DNA of 64,000 nucleotides. It comes from Gracilaria gracilis (taxonomy: Eukaryota > Rhodophyta > Florideophyceae > Gracilariales > Gracilariaceae). The stretch covers positions 339,530-403,529 of the forward strand of contig JARGSG010000052.1 of assembly GCA_030374805.1 (NCBI GenBank), read 5' to 3'. Under the pieces are notes generated by a model. The model ran no database searches, was not told where the DNA came from, and saw nothing but the letters and a program-made list of their open reading frames with translations. This document shows, piece by piece, positions 40,389 through 51,403 of this stretch (positions are counted from its first letter, which is position 1; each line of letters opens with the position of its first letter). The translations under genes and the position numbers were made by a program.

Positions 40389-42350
40389 CTAAGCCCCCGA
40401 CCCTTGGTTGGAAGGGCCCAGAGCACCGTCGCCCCCACTCCCATTGCTGGTATTGGATTCGCCAGTAAGGCTTGCAGCCAACGCGTTTCGCATTGAGGTG
40501 ACGTGCCCGCTCGCAAAAATTGCGGGAAGCCCAACTCCTTGGAGGAACTGAGCGATCACAGCCGCATCACCCGTCCCACTTCCCGAAGGCAGGACGGCGG
40601 GCACCTCGATCACGTCGGGTTCGTCTGGAAGAGAAGCCACCACGGCGTCTATCGATGAATGGTCGGGCCCGGGTGGATTCACCGGCTCCGCCGCCGTCGT
40701 TGCCAGCGCCGCCGTGTCGTGGGAGGTCGGTCCAGCCGCATCAGTGGGAGGACCCACTTCGATTATGTCGTCATCATACCCCGTCTTGGGTTCGTCGTCG
40801 ATCATTTGGTCGTCGTCACCGCCATAGGCGTAGTACAACTCGTTAGCGTCAACGAAGCGAATGGGATACCTGTAAGGGATGTACCTGTGAGCCATCCGGA
40901 GAGCTGCCGCCTTAGCTGCGGTGATCTCTTGCACCTCCCTGGAGTTGAAAAAGATGAAATCTCCCGCCAATGGTGTGCGTCGTTTTGGAGACCGTTCAAA
41001 GCCACCGTCCTCGTTGCCGCAGCCGCTTTGAGTGAAGGGCACACTGGCCTAATCAACTCGGTCGACTACGTCGAGGAGCCCACGAACTTCTTCGGCACTG
41101 TTCTCACCTCCAAGAGGGACCCGCAACGAGAGGTCTCGTACGCACGCACGAAGGCGAGGCGGAATATACCACAGTCGATACTGGTCATATACTTCCCATA
41201 AGAGATAAGCCGCGGTGCGGATTGCCCACTCGGTGAGCACAACGGACCACATCCCGGAATACGGATCCTCGATGAGGCATGAGCCCAGATAGGAGATGAC
41301 TGGGGGCAAATCGACGTAGCACCCGCGGCACACCTCCACCGTGGACTACCATGTGGGAATGGGAACATAACGGCCCAGCCGGTGATTACGCCGGATTCGA
41401 TTGATCTCCGTGTTCTGATACGGGACAAGGAACCCGAATCGGGAACGCGCACGACGCTCATCGCGGATAAAGTTCTGTAACCACCGCGAACGGAACTCCC
41501 GGCGAATATACCTGAACTCCCCACGGAAAATTGGATAAATCCAACACACCGCCTCCTGGCGTACGATGGGACGTCCTCTCCAGGAGTAAGTCTCAATCAC
41601 CGCCAAGCGGGCACAGTACGAGATCTCGCCTTGTGTACGGTACAACCGGAGGTCGAAGCTGATCGAATCAGGAATTGGGAACTCAAATTTTACCCGGCTC
41701 TGCCGTGCATACCCCAAGCGAACCAACGCCGCCTGAGCGGAAGCCAGCGATTTGCCGGAACGCTGCAGAACTGCGTGAAGAGGGACGGCCACCCGTCGAC
41801 GCCAGTCCCATGAAGTGGTGACTATCGCCGGAATATCTCCGGGAAGGCGATCGGTACTGTCAGCGTAAGACGCGATAAGCTCCTCGTTGAAGACGGCTGT
41901 AGGATGAAACCACGGAGTAGTCCGGAAGAGATGCGAGTGAACGCGAGGGTTCTGCCCGACTATCTCGTCGTATGACGGCCATGGCACCTCGTGCATGATA
42001 TGACCGTGAGGCTGCTGCCCCGCAGGGAGAATGTGCCCGCCACTGGCGTTGTTGCCCTAGTACGCCCTAGAAGCATTACCGCTTTGCGGAAGAGGCAGGG
42101 AACGAGATCCGGAGAAGTATCCCGGGTTTGGCGGTTGACCGCTGATCGTGCGAGGCACTCGAAGGACAACAGGAAGGTTGGTAAGATGACCGCGAAAGCG
42201 AGAAGCAGACTGTTGGGAACAGGAATGGTCGTCACTGGAGCGAGGGTCGCACTGTCGAGTGGTAGTGACTTGGTCTTTGCGAGGCGAGGGGGAATCCGAA
42301 GACTTCGGGGATGCGCTTTTATGCCCATCTTTGGGAGTTCGATCCGCCAT
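40389..42350 (-). pseudogene. Antisense gene, copy 2, full frame with three TAG codons
   Basis: This copy preserves the frame from ATG 42350 (MADRTPKDGHKSAS) to the final TAG at 40389-40391: 654 codons with only three internal stops, all TAG (42057, 41346, 41049). It differs from copy 1 by a handful of substitutions and by lacking the extra A near the N-terminus. Its promoter would lie in or near LTR 3, which begins about 80 bp upstream on the minus strand. Product unknown. It may be a decayed gene hit by CAG-to-TAG changes, or one read with amber suppression. Confidence 0.62.
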
Positions 42351-42372
42351 CGCGGTGGCGCGGCTCACTCCT

Positions 42373-42383
42373 AAGGAGGGGGA
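42373..42383 (+). promoter_or_regulatory. Polypurine tract, copy 2
   Basis: Same AAGGAGGGGGA followed by TATGAAGG as in copy 1. Confidence 0.65.
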
Positions 42384-42427
42384 TATGAAGGAAAACACTC
42401 CTTGGAGGCGATTTGAGGTACTTGATT

Positions 42428-43434
42428 CCGCATCATGCGTTAGTAGATATATATATGAGCTACACCGCCATTAGCGTGGCGCCTCGCTGAAGTAATTTCC
42501 ACAGATGTACACGTGGATTGCACGCCTCGAAGCGCCGCTGAGTGGGTGTGACTATCACACGTGTAGCACGGATATGCCGGAGGCAATGCATCCAGCATTT
42601 CTGTATTTACTTAGATATTTTATAGATTATTTAGCCCGGCGCACCCACTGTCAGTGGTGCGCCGAGCTTAGTACTTAGAGGGTTGATCCCTGCTCCCCTA
42701 AGTAAATTGCCCCTTGCCAAGCAAGAGCTCCTGGCTCTAACTATCACGCCTTCGCGGACTGTTCACCTCCAAGTGGAGTGACGACCGTGTTGATCACGTA
42801 TAGCTACCCACCCTTGTGGCGCTCAAATTATAACCACTATTTGGGTGTCTCGTTCCGACCTATTGTCGTATACTCGCCCCTGTATTGGGTTGTTCTACTT
42901 TCTCTCCCTTTTACCCACTCTGGTGGTTCTACTTCTCCCCTTTCTTGGGTTTTCCTTTTTGCCCTGTTTTCAGTGGCCCGTTTCCGACCCCTTGTCGTTG
43001 CCGTGCTACTCTCTTTCGAGGACTCATCTCATGACCGTGTGAACACGTGGATTTCCACAGACTACTGCCTATTCTCAACGCTCCGACGCTGTTCGTGACG
43101 GTTTGACCTCGGATTTACACCCGGCTTAGCTGTGTCATTCCCGGGGTGCTCCGTTCGCTGTGCTACCATATCGAGGGGAACATTCCGAACGTCTTCGTGA
43201 GCTTGCGCTTTTCCCGCCAGAGGCGTTGCTCCACAAGTGGTCTCCCGACTTAGAATCGAATTGGTTTAGTCGGAAGATTCACTCGTGAATTCACTCGTAT
43301 CGAGGTTATTCCTTTTGGCGCTGTCTTCATTTGGAAGTCTACTGGAAGTTTGGGCTTCATTTGGAAGTCTACTGGAAGTTCCGGCTCACTGGCCGTTGAT
43401 TGATTTCGTTATATGGTTGTTTTGGCCATGAAGT
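42428..43434 (+). repeat. LTR 3, chimeric
   Basis: About 1007 bp. The first about 295 bp match LTR 2 exactly by eye; from about 42725 onward there are some two dozen substitutions relative to LTR 1 and LTR 2. A 30-bp segment (CTTCATTTGGAAGTCTACTG...) is duplicated at 43325-43384. Homology ends at 43434. Confidence 0.85.
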
Positions 43435-46400
43435 GAATAAGGATGAGGGAGGTGGTTAATGTGCCCAAGCCGATGGCCCAGACGAGCGCTAGCAGACCAG
43501 AATCGATGAAAGGTACCATGAGACTTCATGCCGAATGAACAGACGGAAGTACAACAAAAATTCATGGCAGCGACGCGCAAAAGAAGAGAGGGCGATCAGA
43601 AAGGAATGCGCCAACACATCTTCGACTGTGGAAACGATGTGGAAGACAAGATGGCTTTTGAAGGCAGGTGAGGGAAGGGAAGGTAGTGCATGGCAAAAAC
43701 CAGCGGCGCGGGGCCATGGGGATGGAGGTGAGGAAGGCAGGGAAGTTGGGAAATGGAGACGATTGACGTGGCACCAGCCAGTGGCATGGTGCTGAACGGC
43801 AGTTCTTCTTTGGAGGTGTAAGGTGGGCGTTAGGCGCTAGCATTGTAGCATGTTGTACGAACTGACGGAGCACGTGCCACTTCGGCACTGTTGATTAGAA
43901 ATACCTGCCTCTTTCTCGCGAAAAATTGACCGAAAAGTTCCAGGTCAAGTCGAATGACAAGATATCTTTTGATTATGTTGTCTTTAGTTCCATGGAGGAT
44001 GCAAACCATGACCTCCAGGCGTTCGATGTGCAACCAAAATGAAACTTCCATTCCAACACCCAGAGAACAACCAAAAGTAGACCGGGGACATCAGCCGAAA
44101 CGAGACCATTTCCACAGTCGAAGCCATCTACAATACCGAGATTACAAACAATTGCAGTACAAAAATACTCTTCAGTCTTTGAGGGGGCATTTGATAGGAC
44201 ATACAATCATGTGAATTTCTCAGCGTTTGGAATTACAACCAGTGCAACATCAATAGCTAGCTCTAGCTCCAATCTAGACCTTCGTTCTACCCCTGGCTTT
44301 CCCTGCTCGGATACTCTGGTTGCGCGATTCTGATACGTTTTAGAGACTTGATTTCCTCGACTGCCATGTCCGCCTCTAGCAGCATCAAATTTTTGTCTTC
44401 CACTCGATAAATCGGCATGTATTCTTCCGTTATCATCAACAACGTTGGGTGCAGCAACTCCATGCCGGCTTTTACTCTGTTCTTTCACTCTATCATTGGC
44501 TGTGAAGGGTGCTCCGCCACGAAACGTAAATAATGTGTTGCTAAGTGATGTAATAGTGAATATAAGATATCCGCCTTTTACCCCAGAGCCACCTGAAGGT
44601 CCCTCGCGAGGGCATTGTTTGCCTGACAGAATGCTACGCAGCCGTCTCCACCATGACCTGCGTTCACGAGTATTTGGGCAACATCGAAGTACATCCAGTC
44701 CGACTTTGTTGCAGGTGGCGTTAGAACACAAACTCGCGAAGCGGACGCACGGGTCTATGAAGCCGTTACATTAGAACACACAGGTGAGAGTGCACAATCT
44801 ACAGTGAGCGTGGTCAACGTTCACCGCCATATCGTTTGAACCGTTGCATAGGCGGGCGTTACCAAGCTCATGGGGGAGTCGAGAGTAACGCATGCACAGT
44901 AGTGTGAGCCCTCATCATCGCCGCCGCCGCCACGGCGGAAGAACGCTGAAGTTGACGGCCGCCAGAAAACATGTCATGCGAGTACGATCGACCGGGTGTT
45001 CACAGGCACTATACGGGCAGACTTCCCGCCTCTCTCAGTAGCCGTCTGGAAGCCACATGGACTCCACAATAATGCTAATATATTGGCAGTTGGTACCCTC
45101 TCAGTCGCTTTAGGCGCACACGAGAATGAAAGAAATGGAGAAGTGCACAGGCGCGGGAGTGACGCTAACTTTAGCGTTCCCCAGGTACCTTTATTTAGTG
45201 ATAGTGCGCTTTGGAGCCCACGAGATACTGCGCAAAAAGGCACTGCCCTTACACTGCTGTACTGGTTATGATTTTGCCCGATGGCTACACGTGTCTTAGT
45301 GGGGAGCTGTTCCGACTCAAAACGCGCACAGCAAGCCCCCCATCTGCGCATCCTACACATATCATGTCGAATCGCGCCAACAGAACCATACTAGCGTACC
45401 ATCTATCTTCCTACGCGTCCCGTAGCGCTCCGATCCAAGGGCCTTCCAGTCCCACCACTTTCAATCTTTGTGCTGTAAAGCCGGAGAATCTGCCGGCGCG
45501 ATCCGAGAACGGGTGGGCGGTGTCGTTAGTGCCCTGAAAGTGGCCCCTGCCATGAGCTCTGCCCCTCCACGTCTTCGCTTATAGCCGAAATGATGCGCAT
45601 GAACGTGTTCTCAGTGCTGCCTACATTTATGCTTGCTGGAAACATTGTGTCTTGGGCTAGGACTTCCGGTATGACCGAATCGTCGTATGCGAGGTTATAG
45701 CCCTAGCCGACATGACTGTCTACACTGAAGCGCGCGGTCATGGGTCGCCAGTACGGCGTGCACATCTTCATGATCTTATATCTCCCCCGCAACAGATATG
45801 GCGCAACCAATACATATCCTTTCTACAACATTGACATTCGCCTGCACAGAGCCAATGATATCCACGCAGCTAAACGCGGTGTGGCTGACTGCTAGCAATT
45901 CGTATAAGTGACTGTGCAAACAGCGTGTTCCGACCATTTTCTGCGTCAAAGTGAGGTAGCTGACTAACAGTACTCTAAAACTCTCCTGCACAGGCTGGTT
46001 GTCAACCTTGGTCTCCATGCGCACTATCGCTGACGGAGGTGTGTGCCTCGAATGTTTGCTGCATTTTTCGCACTGCAACCTTGCATCAGCCACCTATGTT
46101 TGGGCTGGATTATGGTGTCAAAGAAGAAAAAGCTACACTTGGCTTCGAGACTATAACGTGAGAGCGCATATATTTATGACTACAGCTAATGATGGCGCTG
46201 GCGCGATGTAAGAGCAGTAAAGCGCACCCTCTCCCCAGATTCAGAGTCACTATCGTTGGAGAGTGTCTTTTGCGACGTCAAGATGTTATTCGTGATGGAA
46301 TACACCAAGTGCGGCGAGCACCAAACTGGATATAGGAAACGGACGTTTATTATCATGTTTTGTCAAGATTTGCAACTTCTCGCCATCCTCTGCACAAAAC

Positions 46401-48240
46401 AGTGACATTACCGACTTCATTTGATCCAAGGGCGTTTGAAGTTGAAGAAACGTCCGCTGAGAACACACCTTTCTTCTGTGACCCAAAGAACTCGTGGATG
46501 GCTCCATATTTGTATCATTCGACGATGATCGATTTGAGCAGGCCTAAGAACGTTTTCATGTGTAAAAATCACTGCTAAAGTTGCTGAAATTTGAAATGCT
46601 GTTTGGAGAGCTGCTTACACTCTTCCTACACACTTACTTCGCTCTACGTCTGGCCAAACGTTTTTTCTGATCATCATATCATTCTGTCTGCTTCGTCAAT
46701 TGATATCTCTTTCGGCCTAATTCGTTTTCATGTTTTCTGTTACAATCATTCTTTTGCCAAAGTGCTTTTTGGACGATAGCACTAATCTTCTGGTTCTGCA
46801 CTTCAGCGATGTTATTCCGACCCTCAGCCAACAAATGTACAATTACCGTATCACAGGCGGTCAGGTTCCTCCTCGTTTCAAATTGTTGCACGAGGATTAG
46901 TGAAGCACTTTTATGCAGCAAAACGCTCTCCACCGGGAAAGGAACACTCTCTGGCAGACTTATCTGTACATATGATACAGTCATAGAGGTAATATGTGCA
47001 CTTATCGACAGGGCAAAGATTGAAAAAGAACATGAGTGAGATTTGACGTATCAGTAGAGTCCCAAGCACCGGGCATCTATGCTTTGGGTCCTGCCACAAA
47101 TTTTGTGGCAGGAACGAAATCTCTTCCACCAATTCATGGATTTGGACGTGTGTCCAACCCTGTTTGGTCATTTGTCGGACCTCGTGAGCCGAAAAATAAG
47201 AAAATGTATCATCTCCGCACTCGATATTTTGGCCCCACTCCTGATGTTGGCACCATGTCACATCGCCTCTCCTCCTCCATCCAGGAGACGATTGAGACAC
47301 CAAGCTGCCCTTATAATTATGCAGAACTGCCCATCGTCCGCCTTTGCAATGTTGAAGTAAGAAGGCTCCGCGTCAAGCGGCTACCAATTTCATCGTTCTC
47401 AGGAATTCTTGCCAACGTGCGTCGTCGTGGCAAATGCATTCATTCATCCACATCGTTCATGCCTGTCTAGCCAAGCGACCTGCCGTTTTCCACCGCCACA
47501 GTTTGAGTTAACAAGCTATTCTAGGCCCTTGGCAACTTGATCACCTATCCTCGTTCTAACCCAATCAGCATCACTCTGAAACATGCATGTCAAATCGCAG
47601 ATGGTGTGCGTTTGAGCTCGTTCTTCCCCGATTTGTGGTCGCGTTTACGATGCTGGATATTAAAATACAGACGCAATACAAAGAAGTGCATTCTGTCTCA
47701 CAGTGACCCAAGAGGCCAAGATTACCGTGTTCAGAGGCCAAATGGGCAAAGACAAGAAGCCAATTTCGTGGTCAATGGCAGGAACAGTTTCAAAATCGTT
47801 TGAGAACTCGTTGCAGAATGAAACTTTTGACGTTCTGGTCTTTGCAACGCTGAGGGTCGAGGTAATACTCCCTGGTTTCCAGATCCAGAAAACAAATAAC
47901 TCGCTGAAGGTCGCTGGCGTGCTCGGTCGTCTCCTGCTCCGTTCTTTTTGTATCAGTGCACATTTAGTCAAGGCACTGGTTTCCGACAAGGTTGAGCTGC
48001 CAGTTCACGTCCAAAATACACTAAATACCTCCATGCTTCCTACCCTGAGAAAAAATCGTATCCTTCCAACGTCTTCATAGTACAAGTGCCACCTATCGTC
48101 ATGGAATTCAGCGCTACTGGAGTCTGCGAAACAGTCTAAGAAGGATTCATAATTTTCTGCGAAATGAGCTGCAATGCAATATTTTTGGCTTGCTTCAAAG
48201 GATGATCTGCTGGCTCGAACGTTATAGGAGTTGATGCTCT
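43435..48240. other. 4.8 kb without a recognisable gene
   Basis: Short frames occur on both strands. The most protein-like are minus 44731-44207 (174 codons), minus 46093-45776, minus 46984-46679, minus 47303-46911, plus 47036-47470 and plus 47703-48080. None shows a domain I recognise, and they overlap each other. A 23-bp hairpin (CCTGCCACAAA / TTTTGTGGCAGG) sits at 47090-47112. This may be old, decayed sequence or spliced genes that cannot be read by eye. Confidence 0.4.
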
Positions 48241-48268
48241 CGTCGATGCTATCAGAATGCTAGTTTAG
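48241..48268 (+). repeat. Left TIR of transposon A
   Basis: CGTCGATGCTATCAGAATGC and onward to TAGTTTAG. It matches the inverse of 55031-55058 at 24 of 28 positions by eye, and matches the left end of the second copy at 57723. Confidence 0.7.
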
Positions 48269-48507
48269 TATGCTAGATCACTAGTTGCGAAAATGAGAGT
48301 CCGAAAGAACTAGCATTTTTGCAGTTTGCGCTAGTAGGCAAGGCAAAAAAAATATTTTTTGGAAATTACGTTTCCGTTCAGTGCAGTTCAAACTTCTACT
48401 GGAGTTGAAGGCTAGTTTGCAGACCCCCTGCGACCGCTCGTAACTTTACATTCCCCACACTCGTCAAAAACCCTCTAAAAAATTACGAACCAACCACAAG
48501 CGCTCCC

Positions 48508-49461
48508 TCATTCCAACCCTGCATTCGGATCCTGATCCTGAGTTTCTCTAAATGTCAAGTTGAAGAACTCCAACGGAACACTTTCTTCATTCTCGTACAC
48601 CCTCTGGGCCCCAAACCAGCTCCCAATCCCTCCCATCCTCTTCTCCTTCTGCTCCCCCAGTATGTGCTCCGCCAATCGCACAGCTGCCGCCACACTACCA
48701 AACCCAACTAGTGGCGTTCCACACGGCCGCTGCCGTGGCACACACACCTTCCCATCCTCGTCAACTATCACCCCACCCTTTTGCCTCTTCCTCAGCCGAC
48801 CTTCCCCAACCTCCCCTCCATTCTCTTCCCCGCTCCTTCATCTCACACAACCACCCCCACCACGAGAGCCAGGCGTCACCGGTGACCCTTTCTCTCTTCC
48901 TTCCTCCCTCCCAACGCCTCCTTCCCTCACCAGTTCCTTCACCTCCAACAACAATTGGCACGTCTTCTCCACCTGTCTCACTTGCGCCTCCAACACCTCC
49001 ACACGACCCCTCAGCCCCATATTCTCCCTTCTCAGCGTGACCATCTCCCTCCCAACGCACTCTACCATCCCACTCACATGCCTTCCAGTCCCCATTCCAG
49101 CCAACCTCATCCTTTTCCGAATCGTCGAAATCAAATCCATTGGTACCCCCAATCTCCGACACATTTAGCACCACCCCTCCCATCGCACCAACCATCTCAG
49201 AAAGTCAGTGGTCCAAATGCTGCTTCAGATCTGCCCCAAGGCTCTCCAACCACTCCTTCATCTCCGCCCCAAACCTCCTCTCCGGTTCTCCATCCCCTCC
49301 ACCCCCATGACCCCCCCTCCCTCTCCATCCCCACTTCCCTCCTTCTCCCCCATGCAAAACTTGTCCCCACCCTCCCCCTTCCTTCCCGGTGGCGTCTCTG
49401 GTACCTCTGTCCTGTGAAGCAGAGCCACTAGCTCTTCGTCCCCGACATACCTATTAGACAT
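48508..49461 (-). pseudogene. Coiled-coil accessory protein of the transposon, frameshifted
   Basis: Starts at ATG 49461 (MSNRYVGDEELVALLHR). It passes through an acidic Gly-rich part, then a coiled-coil in the 49164-48838 frame (ENMGLRGRVEVLEAQVRQ, heptad-like Leu/Val spacing). It ends in the 48771-48508 frame with a conserved GSWFGAQRVYENEESVPLEF segment and DPNAGLE. Frame changes lie near 49250 and 48800. The plus-strand frames here are shadows. The same order (GDEE start, KQVVQVEKE coil, C-terminal segment) is seen in copy B at 58.87-57.97 kb, so it is a genuine gene of this transposon family. Function unknown; dimerisation or DNA-end bridging is only a guess. Confidence 0.55.
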
Positions 49462-50026
49462 CGCAGAAATAAACAGCGGATCACGATAACGGAGATAAAT
49501 AAGAGCAAGCGAGATGAACTCAACAGTTGCACCACTCCCCCCAACTCCGCACACCCGTGGTACTGTCGGCTACGCACCCACTTGCGCAGCACACCCCTTT
49601 GTACCTCATTAATATCCACTCCTATTTGCCGCCATTCCGCACAATTTCCATTTCTTCCCTAGAAATCTCCACGTTTCTTCCAACCTCGATCCATACCATA
49701 TCCAAATGAAACCGCTGATGCACCACCTCTCAAGTACCAACGGTATCATAAACTCTTACTTTCTATGCTTTATTTCAATGCACCTTCTCATAAACACACT
49801 CTTCGACCCTACCTCCTCTACAGCTCTGCTGCCCATTTCTTTCCATAACCGAATCATACAAATCCCGTTATGCCCTGGAACACTTTTTTCCATGACCAAA
49901 ACAACAGCCCAGTAGTGTACTTAAAGCTTTCCCCACTCCTTACAATGTAGAGCACTTTCCTTTTACAGCTACCAGCACCCGACAGCTTCCAACAGCCCAT
50001 ACCTTCAATCATAGAAACTCATCACA
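49462..50026. other. Divergent intergenic region inside transposon A
   Basis: Lies between the minus-strand coiled-coil gene and the plus-strand reductase gene and would hold both promoters. No clear TATA element is evident, and no ORF is supported. Confidence 0.4.
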
Positions 50027-50860
50027 ATGAGCTTCCATTCATCTTCCCTCCGTTCTACAATCATCCCATCTGTTTTCGTAGGTAGAGGGCGTATTGGCAC
50101 CATGCTTTACAACAATGGTTCCCCTCGAGACACCTTTCTCTCCATCGAAGACTTCATTTCCGCAGATTGCCTTCCCCAAGGTCCAATTTTCTTCTGTGGC
50201 AGGAACGACCTTCTCGAAAAAGTAATTCTATCTTGTCCAGCACCACGAGCAGAAGACTTGGTCTTCATCCAGAATGGTCACATTCTTCCCATCCTTTCCC
50301 AACACGGAATTGAGCACTGCACACGAGCCGCTCTTTACATCGCCGTTCCCACTGTCGCCGCCTCCCCACAGGATGGTGTCACGCCTCTCTCCCCCAATGG
50401 TCTAACCACAGCCACCGGAAAGTGGGCTCTGGCAATAGCTGAACGCCTCTGGACCGCAGGTCTCACTTGCAGTATCGTCCACGAAAACGGCTTTTCCAGG
50501 TCTTACTACCAAAAGCTCGTTTGGATCTCTTCCTTCAATCTCGTCGGTTCTTCATTTGGATTCGTTATCATGTATGAAGTGGCTACCAAGTACAAAACTA
50601 TTGTCTCAACTATAATGAAGGAGCTTCTAGGCATAGTCATCTTCAACACAGGTCTCTCCTTCAATATCCCTTCTACAGTGGAATCACTTCTGGAATACGG
50701 AAGCACCCTTACTTCCTTCCCAGCCTCTTCCTTGGAGTATGAATCCAGAAATGCTTACTTTTATCTCACCTCCGCAAATGAAGAATTAGCTGGAAGGCAG
50801 GACCCTGCCCCTTTCCACACCACCTATGCCAATGTTCTTAGACATCACATTCTCTGGTAA
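50027..50860 (+). CDS. Ketopantoate reductase (ApbA/PanE) family protein inside the transposon
   Basis: Intact, 277 aa, ATG at 50027. A Rossmann dinucleotide loop is at residues 16-24 (VFVGRGRIG, GxGxxG). The family segment DLVFIQNGHI is at 77-86. The C-terminal helical domain begins KLVWISSFNLVGSSFG with Lys163, equivalent to the catalytic Lys of PanE. The Asn four residues later is Ile here (I167), while Asn171 is present. The family reduces 2-dehydropantoate to pantoate with NADPH for CoA synthesis; many relatives have other or unknown substrates, and the Asn loss argues for altered activity. The length is a little under the usual 290-310. No targeting peptide is evident. It lies between two transposon genes and is intact while they are broken. 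A relic in the same position in copy B shows it travels with the element. Confidence 0.75.
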   Translation: MSFHSSSLRSTIIPSVFVGRGRIGTMLYNNGSPRDTFLSIEDFISADCLPQGPIFFCGRNDLLEKVILSCPAPRAEDLVFIQNGHILPILSQHGIEHCTRAALYIAVPTVAASPQDGVTPLSPNGLTTATGKWALAIAERLWTAGLTCSIVHENGFSRSYYQKLVWISSFNLVGSSFGFVIMYEVATKYKTIVSTIMKELLGIVIFNTGLSFNIPSTVESLLEYGSTLTSFPASSLEYESRNAYFYLTSANEELAGRQDPAPFHTTYANVLRHHILW

Positions 50861-51403
50861 TTAGAGCAAATTGTAAACCTTCTACTCGTTGCAACTTACA
50901 CACAACCCGTTTTTGTTCTTCAATTCTTTTGAAGTTGCTGCTTAAACAAATTACATGTTCATTTTTTATGTCAAGTCTCTATCACAAAACAAACACAACA
51001 GCATAAGTGCTACATTATTTTAACGCGGAGACTTGGAGCTCTTCTTGATTGCTACAGGGCAGCGTGCCGACCGGAGGAGCCCAGTTTCAATCGTTTGGTT
51101 GGAAACCCGGGAGACGGTAGGGATGGGGCAGAAGGAGGAGAGGGGAGAGGGTAGAATGAATAAGAGTGGGAGGAGTGGAGATAGATGTGGGATGATGACA
51201 AGGTGATAATTCTTCTTCATCCCATAGCTAGCTCCAATCTCTTCTGTGGAAGAGGGTGGTAGTGATTGGTTTTTGAAAATTCTATGGAATGAGTCCTATA
51301 TGGGGGGTGGGAAGTAGGGCCTGGAGGTGGGGTCTCGATAGAATCTGTTGAGGTAGAATCTGTGGAAACGCCATTGGAGGCGGGAAGTAAAGGGGGGTGC
51401 GGG
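50861..51403. other. Spacer between converging reductase and transposase genes
   Basis: Purine-rich on plus. Minus-strand Ser/Pro-rich frames (51576-51217) overlap the end of the transposase and may be its C-terminal extension in another frame. Confidence 0.4.

Larger units (their letters stand above)
23625..43434 (+). mobile_element. Tandem array of a Ty3/gypsy chromovirus-like retrotransposon
   Basis: Three LTRs (23625, 33014, 42428) alternate with two internal regions, giving periods of 9389 and 9414 bp. The order on the plus strand is gag, protease, RT, RNase H, integrase C-terminus, chromodomain, then an antisense gene and a polypurine tract. The two internal copies are almost identical and share their disabling lesions. 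No target-site duplication could be matched because the outer ends are uncertain. Confidence 0.92.

Noticed and set aside
43973-44731. Possible host gene after the LTR array
   Set aside because: The frames are short, overlap each other on both strands and show no domain; support is insufficient.
48560-49431. Long plus-strand Pro/Ser/His-rich frames opposite the coiled-coil gene
   Set aside because: Composition is that of the complement of a Gly/Glu/Arg-rich minus-strand gene, and the minus-strand frames, not these, are conserved as protein in copy B.
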